The position numbers and the translations under genes were made by a program. From positions 1 to 5,807 of the forward strand of contig JAGPGI010000190.1 of NCBI GenBank assembly GCA_018056045.1: a DNA stretch of 5,807 nt. Direction: 5' to 3'. Source of the stretch: Paracoccus sp. (in: a-proteobacteria) (GTDB taxonomy: Bacteria; Pseudomonadota; Alphaproteobacteria; Rhodobacterales; Rhodobacteraceae). The notes below the pieces were generated by a model that had not been told where the DNA came from, made no database searches, and saw nothing but the letters and a program-made list of their open reading frames with translations. Below, piece after piece: positions 1 through 5,807 of this stretch. Each line of letters begins with the position of its first letter. Positions within the stretch are counted from its first letter, which is position 1.

Positions 1-258
1 GCGATGTTCCGGCCGCCCTTGGATCGGCGCTGGAAGGCGACGGGCGGGCGCTGGATCAATTCCGGCCGCGACTATGTCGTCGCCGACAATGGCTGGACGC
101 CTTGGATGCCGAAACTGCAGGTGATCGAGGTGCCGGGCGATCACGATTCCATGGTGCTCGAGCCGAACGTGCGGCGGCTGACCTCGATCCTGCGGGAAAT
201 CCTGCGCGAGGCCGATGCCGAGAATGACGCCCCCGCACGGGTCAAGGCGGCCGAGTGA
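1..258 (+). CDS. C-terminal end of a synthetase type I thioesterase domain (5' partial)
   Basis: This is the tail of a gene that enters from the left edge in frame 1 and stops with TGA at 256-258; only 85 codons are visible. The sequence fits the end of an alpha/beta-hydrolase thioesterase of the type that closes NRPS or PKS chains: an FRPPLDRRW segment, then DNGW, then the strand and loop VIEVPGDHDSMV, then a final helix (EPNVRRLTSILREIL). In this family the His of the 'GDH' loop is the catalytic base of the Ser-Asp-His triad; here it is encoded at 142-144. The Ser and Asp would lie upstream of the window. Such domains hydrolyse or cyclise the finished chain off the last carrier protein. Whether it ends a large synthetase or is a free type II thioesterase cannot be seen; the 'PGDHDSMVLEPNV' style is more like a terminal type I domain. 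The ATG at position 4 is internal, not a start. Its stop overlaps the next gene by 4 bases. Confidence 0.75.
   Translation, partial: AMFRPPLDRRWKATGGRWINSGRDYVVADNGWTPWMPKLQVIEVPGDHDSMVLEPNVRRLTSILREILREADAENDAPARVKAAE
244..258 (+). promoter_or_regulatory. Shine-Dalgarno-like AAGGCGG and GTGA stop/start overlap
   Basis: AAGGCGG at 244-250 precedes a GTG at 255 by a usual spacing, and GTGA (255-258) combines that GTG with the TGA stop of the thioesterase gene. This suggests translational coupling. Two later in-frame ATGs compete as starts, at 261 and 279. The one at 279 has a GGGGA at 265-269 at a workable distance, so the true start is not settled. Confidence 0.45.
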
Positions 259-1304
259 CGATGACGGGGACTGCGCACATGACTGCCCCCGCCAATGGCC
301 CCGTGATCGGCCCCGAAACCGGCGTCGCGCCCAGCATCAACATCATCCTGCTGAACTGGCGCACGCCGGACATGACCCTTGAGGCCGCCGAGGCGGCGCT
401 TGCCGAGATGGATGGGCTCGATGCCGGGCTGACCATTGTCGACAATGATTCCGGCGATGGCTCGTTCGAAAAACTCAGCGCGGCGGCGCAAGAGCGGGGC
501 TGGTTGCAGACGGGCCGTGTCGCGGTGGTGCAATCGGGCTGGAATGGCGGTTTCGGGGCCGGCAACAATTACGGCATCCGGCAGGGTATGCCCGACGGGC
601 GCCGCGCCGATCTGGTCTATCTGCTGAATTCGGACGCGCTGCCGCAGCCCGGCTCGATCCGGGCACTGGCCGATTACATCAGCACGCATCCCAAGGTGGG
701 CATCGCCTGTTCGCGCCTGCGCGGCACCGATGACGTGCCCCACAGCACCGCCTTTCGCTTTCCCGGCATCGCCAGCGAATTCGAGCAGACCAGCCGCACC
801 GGTCCCGTGACCAAGCTGCTGCGCAAATATGTGGTGGCGCTGCCCCAGCCCGTGACATCGGGTCGCGTGGACTGGTCGGCCGGGGCGTCCATGATGATCC
901 GCATGGATGTGCTGGACCGGATCGGCCTCTTTGACGAAGGCTTCTTCCTCTATTACGAGGAAACGGACCTGTGCCGTCGCGCCGCCGACGCCGGCTGGCA
1001 GACCCATTACATCGTCGAAAGTCTGGTGCTGCATATCGGCTCGGTCAGCACCGGGATGAAGGGTTGGAAGCGGCCGCCGGATTACTGGTATGACAGTCGG
1101 CGGCGCTATTACGAGAAACACCACGGCCGGATCGGTGCGCTGCTGGCGACCGCGGCCCATCTGGCGGGTGCGGGGCTGTTTCGGCTGCGCTGCCTGCTTG
1201 CGCGGCGCAAATCCGACATGCCGCCGGGCCATCTTTCATATCTGACCCGCCATGCGCTGCGCGCGCAGCCGGGTCCTGTTCATGTTGAAAAGGGTAAGCC
1301 ATGA
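255..1304 (+). CDS. Glycosyltransferase family 2 (rhamnosyltransferase/WbbL-like)
   Basis: The 349-residue product is a GT-A fold, inverting family 2 glycosyltransferase that would move a sugar from a nucleotide donor to an acceptor, probably on the cytoplasmic side. Visible motifs in order: the first beta strand [12 protein letters not shown] (about 28-39); VDNDSGDGS (62-70), the nucleotide-binding loop; [12 protein letters not shown] (98-109), typical of the rhamnosyltransferase-like subgroup; LLNSDA with Asp127 as the metal-binding DxD-equivalent; a [12 protein letters not shown] acceptor-side segment followed by [17 protein letters not shown], where Glu235/Glu236 and Asp238 form the 'ED' catalytic region; and HIGSVST near residue 259. 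Residues about 293-315 form a hydrophobic stretch that may hold the protein against the membrane. Length is normal for the family. The start is taken at GTG 255 because of the GTGA overlap; ATG 279 is the main alternative and would still leave the fold intact. It sits between two synthetase genes with 4-base overlaps on both sides, so it is most likely a tailoring enzyme for the same product. Sugar and acceptor cannot be read from the sequence. A role in surface polysaccharide is the alternative, but the operon position argues against it. Confidence 0.88.
   Translation: MTMTGTAHMTAPANGPVIGPETGVAPSINIILLNWRTPDMTLEAAEAALAEMDGLDAGLTIVDNDSGDGSFEKLSAAAQERGWLQTGRVAVVQSGWNGGFGAGNNYGIRQGMPDGRRADLVYLLNSDALPQPGSIRALADYISTHPKVGIACSRLRGTDDVPHSTAFRFPGIASEFEQTSRTGPVTKLLRKYVVALPQPVTSGRVDWSAGASMMIRMDVLDRIGLFDEGFFLYYEETDLCRRAADAGWQTHYIVESLVLHIGSVSTGMKGWKRPPDYWYDSRRRYYEKHHGRIGALLATAAHLAGAGLFRLRCLLARRKSDMPPGHLSYLTRHALRAQPGPVHVEKGKP
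1287..1304 (+). promoter_or_regulatory. Ribosome binding site and ATGA overlap for the large synthetase
   Basis: GAAAAGGG at 1287-1294 lies 6 bases before ATG 1301 and is a good Shine-Dalgarno match. ATGA at 1301-1304 joins this start to the TGA stop of the glycosyltransferase gene, a classic translational-coupling arrangement. It fixes the start of the synthetase with good confidence. Confidence 0.7.
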
Positions 1305-2140
1305 CGCAGTTCTCCGCGATTCTGGTGGGTAATGAATCCTTGCTGCGCCACGCGGCGCAGACCTTGATGACGCGCGGGCACCGCATTGCCGCCATCGTGA
1401 CCCGCAACCCGGAGCTGCGCGACTGGGCGCAGGGCGCGGGCCTGACGGTCGAGGATCAGGATGCACCTGTCCCCGAAAACGCGCCGGTCGCGGACTGGCT
1501 GTTCAGCGTGGCCAACCTGTCGATCCTGTCGCCGGCGATGCTGGCGCGCGGGCAAAAGGGCGCGATCAATTTCCATGATGGCCCGCTGCCCAAGCTGGCC
1601 GGGCTGAATGCGCCGGTCTGGGCGATCATCGGCGGTGAGCCTCAGCACGGTATCAGCTGGCACATGATCGAAGGCGGCGTGGACGAGGGGGACATCCTGA
1701 CCCAGCGCCTGTTCGAGATCCGCCCCGACGATACCGCGCTGACGCTGAACGCGCGCTGCTTTGCGCGCGGCGCCGAAAGCTTTGCCGATGTGGTGGCCCA
1801 GCTTGAGGCGGGTGGCCCGCAGCGGATCAAGCAGGACCTGAGCCTGCGCAGCTATGTCGGCAAGGACAAGCGCCCCGAAGCGGCCTCGGTTCTGGATTTC
1901 ACCCAATCCGCGGCGCAGATCGGTGCCTTGGTGCGCGGTCTGGACCATGGCGGCTATTGGAACCCGCTGGCGGCGCCCAAGGTCGTGTCGGGGGATCGCC
2001 TGCTGACCGTCCTGGCCTATCTGGGCAGCGAAGCCGCGCAGGCCGCGCCCGGCACGGTGCTGTCCCATGACGGCGATACCGCGCTGATTGCGACGGCGGA
2101 TGCGGCGGTCCGGCTGCAATTTCTGGGCGAACTGCCGCAG
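1301..2140 (+). other. Domain: N-terminal methionyl-tRNA formyltransferase-like formyltransferase
   Basis: Residues about 1-280 resemble the Fmt/LgrA formyltransferase fold. The N-terminal catalytic half holds [19 protein letters not shown] (89-107), with Asn90 and His92, and GGVDEGDIL with Asp128. The Asn-to-Asp spacing of 38 residues is identical to Asn106/Asp144 of E. coli Fmt, so the triad is complete. The 'DGPLP' in place of Fmt's 'SLLP' and the later 'GISWHM' are typical of synthetase-linked formyltransferases rather than the tRNA enzyme. Residues about 197-275 ([18 protein letters not shown] ... AVRLQFL) match the C-terminal OB-like formyltransferase subdomain. The expected donor is 10-formyltetrahydrofolate and the expected acceptor is the amine of the aminoacyl-carrier. 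N-formylation commonly marks the first residue of a chain. Whether the acceptor is the glycine loaded by this same protein is inference. Confidence 0.88.
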
Positions 2141-5100
2141 GTCGGCACGGTGATCGCGACCCTTGCGGCGCAGGATCGCGCGCGCCTGACTGGGCTTGCA
2201 GCCGGGGCCGCGAAACATGACGGCTGGTGGCGCAAGCGTCTGGCGGCGATGAACCCGGCGGTTCTGCCGGGTGAAGGCTCGGGCGAAAGCCTGCGCGTGC
2301 AGCTGATCCCCGGCGCCGCGCCGGAACGGGTCGCGCTGGCGGCATCACTGCTGGCGCGGCTGGCGGGGCAGGTCGAGTTCGATCTGGCCCTGCGCCCGGC
2401 CGGACAGCCGGAACTGGCGGGACTCGCGGCGGGGATCATCGCCGACTGGCAACCGCTGGCGATTGACGCGCGCAGCGACCGCAGCCTGTCGGATCTGGGC
2501 GCTGAGCTGGCCGCGCGGATCGAGGCGCAGGCGAAACGCGGGACCTTCACGCGGGACCTGACCCATCGCGCCCCCGAGCTGCGCGAGGCGGCGACCCCCG
2601 ATCTGGCGATCAGCCTTGCGCCGCGCGGCCCGGTTCCGGGTGCGGCGCTGACCGTGTCCCTGACCGATGACGCGGCATATCTGGACCATGATCCGGCACG
2701 GATCAGTGCCGCGCAGGCGCAACGTCTGGCCCGTGCGCTGGACGGCGGGTTGGTGCTGCCGGGAACGGCGCTGCTGCGCGACATCCCCCTGATGGACGCC
2801 GCCGAGCGCGAGGAGCTGCTGGTCGCCCGCAACGCCACCCAGTCCGATTTCCCGCAGGCCTGCATCCATGACCTGATCGGTGATATGGCGGCCGAAAACC
2901 CCGATGCCGTGGCGCTGGCCTTTGAGGATCGCAGCCTGACCCGCGCGCAACTGGAGCGCGCCGCGAATGCATTGGCGGCGAAGCTGGCGCAGATGGGCGT
3001 CGGGCCGGACCAGCCGGTCGGGCTGTTCGCCAAGCGCTCGCCCGAGCTGGTCATCGGCGCGCTGGCGATCTGGAAGGCGGGCGGTGCCTATGTGCCTCTG
3101 GACCCCGACTATCCCGCCGATCGGATCGAGCTTTACATTCAGGACAGCGGCGCGAAAATCGTGCTGGTTCAAGACGGTCTGGCTGATCGCCTGCCCGCGC
3201 ATCAGGCGCAGGTGGTGACCATTCCGACCGATCTGCCCCATGGGCTGGTCGCAGGGCCGGACAGTCATGTCACGCCGGAAAATCTGGCCTATCTGATCTA
3301 TACCTCTGGCTCGACCGGACGGCCCAAGGGGGTGATGGTCGAACATCGCAATGTGGCCAATTTCTTTGCCGGCATGGATGCGGTGATCCCGCATCAACAG
3401 GGCGACGCGTGGCTTGCGGTCACCAGCCTGTCCTTTGACATCTCGGTTCTGGAAATCTTCTGGTCGCTGGCGCGCGGCGTGACGCTGGTCATCGCTGGCG
3501 AGGAATCGCGGCTGGCCGTCTCAAGCACCTCCACGGCAACCGCCCCGCGCCGCGAGGTTCAGGGGGGCATGCAGTTCAGCCTGTTCTATTGGGGCAATGA
3601 CGACGGCCCCGGCCCGCGGAAATACCAGCTTTTGCTGGAGGGCGCGCGGTTTGCCGACCAGAACGGCTTTGTCGCCGTCTATACGCCGGAACGCCATTTC
3701 CACGCCTTTGGCGGCCCCTATCCGAACCCCGCAGTTTCGGGGGCGGCGGTGGCGGCGGTCACCAAGAATATCTCGGTCCGCGCCGGCAGTTGCGTGTTGC
3801 CGCTGCACCATCCTGCCCGCGTGGCCGAGGAATGGGCGGTGATCGACAACCTGACCTCGGGGCGCGCCGGGCTGGCCATCGCCTCGGGCTGGCAGCCGGA
3901 TGATTTCGTGCTGCGTCCGGAAAACGCGCCGCCCAACAACAAGACCGCATTGGCCACCGGCATTGACCAGTTGCGCCGGCTCTGGCGCGGCGAAAAGGTC
4001 GATTTCCCCCGCGCGGGGGGCGGCACCTTTGGCGTCGTGACCCAGCCGCGCCCGGTGCAAAAGGAACTGCCGCTGTGGATGACCGTAGCCGGCAATCCCG
4101 AAACCTGGGTCGAGGCCGGGCGTCTGGGCATGAACGTGCTGACCCATCTTCTGGGTCAAAGCATCGACGTGGTCGAACAGCGCATCAAGGAATATCACGC
4201 GGCGCTGCGCTCGGTCGGGCATGACCCGGCGCATTTCACCGTCACGCTGATGCTGCATACCTGTCTGGCCGAGGACCGCGAGACCGCGCGCGCCATCGCC
4301 CATCAGCCGATGAAGAATTATCTGGCCAGCGCCGCTGCACTGGTCAAGCAATATGCTTGGGACTTCCCGGCCTTCCGCCGCCCCGAGGGTATGACCAACC
4401 CCATGGCCATCGACCTTGGTTCGCTGTCCGAGGAAGAGGTGGACGGCATCCTTGAATTCGCCTTCCTGCGCTATTTCGAGGATTCGGGCCTGTTCGGCTC
4501 GGTCGAGGACGGGATCGCCAGGGTCGAGCACCTCAAGACCATCGGCGTGGGCGAGATTGCCTGCCTGATCGACTACGGCATCGCGCCCGAACAGGTCATG
4601 GCCGGTTTCCCGCTGCTGGCGCGGCTGCGGGCCGAGGTGAACCCCCATTCCGAGGCGCCCGAGGACGGCGATTTCTCGATCGCGGCGCAAATCCGGCGCT
4701 GGGGCGTCACCCATCTGCAATGCACGCCCAGCATGGGGCGGATTCTGGTCTCGGACCCGCAGGTGGCCTCGGCCATGGCCGGGCTGAAATGCGTGATGCT
4801 GGGCGGCGAGGCGCTGCCGCCTTCGCTTCTGGCGGAAATCAGGGCGGTCACGCGGGCAAAGGTCCTGAACATGTATGGCCCGACAGAGACCACGATCTGG
4901 TCGACCATCGCCGATCTTTCCGACGGGGGCGAGGTCACTCTGGGCCGGCCTATCGCCAATACGCAGGTCTATGTTCTGGACGCGGACGGCATTCCCGTGC
5001 CCCCCGGCGCGCAGGGCGAGCTGTGGATCGGCGGCCATGGCGTCACGCGCGGCTATTGGCAGCGCGAGGATCTGACGGCTGCGGCCTTCCGTCCCGACCC

Positions 5101-5807
5101 CTTCGTGCCGGCGGATCGTGCCGCGCCCTGGGGCGCGCGCATGTATCGGACCGGCGATCTGGTGCGCTGGCGCGAGGATGGCGGGTTGGACTATATTGGC
5201 CGCGCCGATCACCAGATCAAGCTGCGCGGTTTCCGCATCGAACTGGGCGAGATCGAGGCGGCGCTGGCCAATGAGCCCGGCGTGCGCGAGGCGGTCGCCC
5301 TTGTGCGCGAGGATGCCCCCGGCGACAAGCGGCTGGTCGGCTATGTGACCGGCACACCGGACCTGTGCGAAAAGAAACTGCGCGAGGCGCTGCTGGCGCA
5401 TCTGCCCGCACATATGGTGCCGGGCCGCATCCTGCGGCTGGACCACATGCCGCTGACCCCGAACCGCAAGATCGACCGCAAGCAATTGCCGGTCCCGGGC
5501 GCCGTGGTCGTTGCGGCGGTGACGACACTGGGCGGGGCTGCGGCGGCACCGGCCATCGAGGCCGGCCCCGCCGCCTCGGTCGCTGCGCCGACCGAGGATC
5601 TGGCGCAGGCGGTGCAGGCGCTTTGGTCCGAGGTTCTGGGCGTCCAGCAGGTCGCCCCGCGCGACAATTTCTTTGCGCTTGGCGGGCATTCGCTGCTGGC
5701 GATCCAGCTGCACCGGACCATGCGCGACCGGCTGTCGCTGCCGCGTCTGGGGGTGACGGATATCTTCCGCTTCCCGGTCATGGCCGATTTCCTGAAACAT
5801 GTCGCGA
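1301..5807 (+). CDS. NRPS: formyltransferase / C-like remnant / glycine-type adenylation with embedded luciferase-like monooxygenase / carrier (3' partial)
   Basis: One uninterrupted reading frame of 1502 codons starts at ATG 1301 and leaves the right edge. Domain order: formyltransferase (about 1-280), condensation-like remnant (about 305-490), adenylation A1-A4 (about 520-733), luciferase-like monooxygenase (about 757-1110), adenylation A5-A10 (about 1124-1396), Ala/Pro-rich linker (about 1397-1431), peptidyl carrier (about 1432 onward, Ser1464). Each domain keeps its key motifs except the condensation remnant. The adenylation pocket reads as glycine-like. Known relatives of single parts are LgrA of linear gramicidin (formyltransferase at the N-terminus) and MtaG of myxothiazol (monooxygenase inside a glycine adenylation domain); the monooxygenase resembles the family labelled MupA/Atu3671 (TIGR04020) in databases. 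Inference: the protein activates glycine, oxidises it on the carrier and N-formylates it, as an initiation or early module. No complete condensation domain is visible; one may follow beyond the window. The exact final product and substrate are unproven. It shares an operon with the glycosyltransferase and the upstream thioesterase gene. Confidence 0.9.
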   Translation, partial: MTQFSAILVGNESLLRHAAQTLMTRGHRIAAIVTRNPELRDWAQGAGLTVEDQDAPVPENAPVADWLFSVANLSILSPAMLARGQKGAINFHDGPLPKLAGLNAPVWAIIGGEPQHGISWHMIEGGVDEGDILTQRLFEIRPDDTALTLNARCFARGAESFADVVAQLEAGGPQRIKQDLSLRSYVGKDKRPEAASVLDFTQSAAQIGALVRGLDHGGYWNPLAAPKVVSGDRLLTVLAYLGSEAAQAAPGTVLSHDGDTALIATADAAVRLQFLGELPQVGTVIATLAAQDRARLTGLAAGAAKHDGWWRKRLAAMNPAVLPGEGSGESLRVQLIPGAAPERVALAASLLARLAGQVEFDLALRPAGQPELAGLAAGIIADWQPLAIDARSDRSLSDLGAELAARIEAQAKRGTFTRDLTHRAPELREAATPDLAISLAPRGPVPGAALTVSLTDDAAYLDHDPARISAAQAQRLARALDGGLVLPGTALLRDIPLMDAAEREELLVARNATQSDFPQACIHDLIGDMAAENPDAVALAFEDRSLTRAQLERAANALAAKLAQMGVGPDQPVGLFAKRSPELVIGALAIWKAGGAYVPLDPDYPADRIELYIQDSGAKIVLVQDGLADRLPAHQAQVVTIPTDLPHGLVAGPDSHVTPENLAYLIYTSGSTGRPKGVMVEHRNVANFFAGMDAVIPHQQGDAWLAVTSLSFDISVLEIFWSLARGVTLVIAGEESRLAVSSTSTATAPRREVQGGMQFSLFYWGNDDGPGPRKYQLLLEGARFADQNGFVAVYTPERHFHAFGGPYPNPAVSGAAVAAVTKNISVRAGSCVLPLHHPARVAEEWAVIDNLTSGRAGLAIASGWQPDDFVLRPENAPPNNKTALATGIDQLRRLWRGEKVDFPRAGGGTFGVVTQPRPVQKELPLWMTVAGNPETWVEAGRLGMNVLTHLLGQSIDVVEQRIKEYHAALRSVGHDPAHFTVTLMLHTCLAEDRETARAIAHQPMKNYLASAAALVKQYAWDFPAFRRPEGMTNPMAIDLGSLSEEEVDGILEFAFLRYFEDSGLFGSVEDGIARVEHLKTIGVGEIACLIDYGIAPEQVMAGFPLLARLRAEVNPHSEAPEDGDFSIAAQIRRWGVTHLQCTPSMGRILVSDPQVASAMAGLKCVMLGGEALPPSLLAEIRAVTRAKVLNMYGPTETTIWSTIADLSDGGEVTLGRPIANTQVYVLDADGIPVPPGAQGELWIGGHGVTRGYWQREDLTAAAFRPDPFVPADRAAPWGARMYRTGDLVRWREDGGLDYIGRADHQIKLRGFRIELGEIEAALANEPGVREAVALVREDAPGDKRLVGYVTGTPDLCEKKLREALLAHLPAHMVPGRILRLDHMPLTPNRKIDRKQLPVPGAVVVAAVTTLGGAAAAPAIEAGPAASVAAPTEDLAQAVQALWSEVLGVQQVAPRDNFFALGGHSLLAIQLHRTMRDRLSLPRLGVTDIFRFPVMADFLKHVA
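2213..2770 (+). other. Domain: degenerate condensation-like region (C-lobe only)
   Basis: Residues about 305-490 do not belong to the formyltransferase or adenylation domains. They carry features of the second lobe of an NRPS condensation domain: a WWRKRL start at 309-314, a sugar-transferase-unlike helix/strand run '[15 protein letters not shown]', an 'ADWQPLAID' strand, a '[15 protein letters not shown]' segment with Asp419 and Arg424, and '[11 protein letters not shown]'. It then runs into a normal C-A linker ([18 protein letters not shown], from about residue 495). The first lobe and the HHxxxDG catalytic histidines are absent, so it should not form peptide bonds. It may serve as a platform between formyltransferase and adenylation domains. 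The assignment rests on faint similarity read by eye. Confidence 0.5.
2858..3499 (+). other. Domain: adenylation domain, first part (motifs A1-A4)
   Basis: Residues about 520-733 form the N-terminal portion of an AMP-forming amino-acid adenylation domain. A1 is LTRAQL (546-551), A2 is [11 protein letters not shown] (591-601), A3 is the ATP-binding loop [11 protein letters not shown] (667-677), and A4 is FDIS (712-715). A4 supplies the first pocket residues: Asp713 (which binds the substrate amino group, GrsA Asp235), Ile714 and Leu717. The domain breaks off just after the strand GVTLVIA, where a Ser/Thr/Ala-rich linker (about 734-756) leads into the monooxygenase. A typical adenylation domain would continue directly to the helix before A5. 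Confidence 0.93.
3569..4630 (+). other. Domain: embedded FMN-dependent luciferase-like monooxygenase (MupA/Atu3671-type)
   Basis: Residues about 757-1110 (354 residues, a full-length domain) form a complete bacterial-luciferase-type TIM barrel. Distinctive segments are [11 protein letters not shown] (757-767), [28 protein letters not shown] with His836-His837, [14 protein letters not shown] ending at Trp864, [14 protein letters not shown], and LTHLLGQS (947-954). Together these match the natural-product monooxygenase family known in databases as MupA/Atu3671 (TIGR04020). Such enzymes use reduced FMN and oxygen, and need a flavin reductase not seen here. By analogy with the monooxygenase in MtaG, it probably hydroxylates the alpha carbon of carrier-bound glycine. 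The frame is continuous across both junctions, with no stop, so this is an insertion in one protein rather than a separate gene, although it begins with Met757. Confidence 0.9.
4670..5488 (+). other. Domain: adenylation domain, second part (motifs A5-A10), glycine-like code
   Basis: Residues about 1124-1396 resume the adenylation domain. A5 is [11 protein letters not shown] (1190-1200), A6 GELWIGG (1239-1245), A7 YRTGDL (1282-1287), A8 [20 protein letters not shown] (1300-1319), A9 LPAHMVP (1368-1374), and A10 NRKIDR (1388-1393) with catalytic Lys1390. By-eye alignment to GrsA gives the pocket residues Asp713, Ile714, Leu717, Gln1140, Met1166, Gly1168, Met1191, Ile1199, Trp1200, Lys1390, i.e. 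DILQMGMIWK. The established glycine code is DILQLGLIWK, so glycine is the predicted substrate. All motifs are intact, so the split domain is expected to be active, perhaps needing an MbtH-like partner not seen in the window. Confidence 0.9.
5594..5807 (+). other. Domain: peptidyl carrier protein (PCP), right edge cut
   Basis: Residues about 1432-1502 are a carrier domain: a first helix ([14 protein letters not shown]), the [16 protein letters not shown] motif with Ser1464 (codon 5690-5692) as the phosphopantetheine attachment site, and the final helix [14 protein letters not shown]. It is complete or nearly so when the window ends. It would hold the activated amino acid as a thioester for the monooxygenase, formyltransferase and any downstream domain. 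It follows a linker of about 35 residues rich in Ala, Val and Pro (about 1397-1431), longer than most A-PCP linkers. Confidence 0.93.

Noticed and set aside
141..1232. A 363-codon minus-strand open frame opposite the glycosyltransferase
   Set aside because: It shows shadow composition with no domain, while the plus strand carries clear family 2 glycosyltransferase motifs.
1280..3397. Several minus-strand frames of 300-350 codons opposite the formyltransferase and adenylation regions
   Set aside because: They show the same Arg/Ala/Pro/Ser-rich shadow composition and overlap each other and the clear plus-strand domains.
3569..4630. The monooxygenase as a separate gene starting at ATG 3569
   Set aside because: There is no stop before it or after it; the frame runs unbroken from 1301 to the window edge, and adenylation motifs A1-A4 and A5-A10 on both sides need each other. 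No clear stand-alone start site was accepted despite a G-run upstream.
3500..4672. Assembly chimera joining a synthetase to an unrelated monooxygenase gene
   Set aside because: Both junctions stay in frame, base composition does not change visibly, and monooxygenases in this position are known in other synthetases.
4720..5348. Plus-strand alternative frames of 66-184 codons within the second adenylation part
   Set aside because: They are Arg/Ala/Gly-rich frame shadows; the real frame there carries motifs A5-A8.
3521..5800. A 759-codon open frame on the minus strand
   Set aside because: It lies wholly opposite the synthetase, has low-complexity Arg/Gln/His/Gly-rich composition and no recognisable domain. 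Long antisense open frames are common in high-GC DNA, where the third-position G/C bias removes stops.

Overview
This window is a slice of a nonribosomal peptide synthetase (NRPS) gene cluster from a high-GC bacterium. Base composition (about two thirds GC by eye), strong G/C preference at third codon positions and tightly overlapping genes suggest an alphaproteobacterium, perhaps a Paracoccus-like Rhodobacterales. No marker gene confirms this. All recognisable coding sequence is on the + strand, and the three genes are joined by 4-base stop/start overlaps, so this looks like the interior of one operon. There is no intergenic region, promoter, terminator, RNA gene or mobile element.

Layout: (1) Positions 1-258 hold the last 85 codons of an upstream gene. 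They match the C-terminal end of a type I thioesterase, the release domain that normally ends an NRPS or PKS chain. (2) Positions 255-1304 encode a family 2 glycosyltransferase (GT-A fold, rhamnosyltransferase/WbbL-like). (3) Positions 1301-5807 hold the first 1502 codons of a large synthetase that runs off the right edge.

The large synthetase is the notable item. Its domain order is: N-terminal formyltransferase (about residues 1-280, with the Asn90/His92/Asp128 triad); a condensation-like remnant that keeps only C-lobe-type sequence (about 305-490) and lacks the HHxxxDG catalytic motif; the first part of an adenylation domain (A1-A4, about 520-733); a complete FMN-dependent luciferase-like monooxygenase (about 757-1110) inserted between adenylation motifs A4 and A5; the rest of the adenylation domain (A5-A10, about 1124-1396); an Ala/Pro-rich linker; and a peptidyl carrier domain with phosphopantetheine serine Ser1464. 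The specificity residues, split by the insertion, read D-I-L-Q-M-G-M-I-W-K. That is the classical glycine code (DILQLGLIWK) with two Leu-to-Met changes.

Working model (inference): the module loads glycine on its carrier domain, the embedded flavin monooxygenase oxidises it (probably at the alpha carbon), and the formyltransferase formylates the amine, so the module may start a chain or make an unusual N-formyl/alpha-oxidised glycine unit. The glycosyltransferase suggests a glycosylated final product, and the upstream thioesterase suggests that the gene order is not the assembly order.
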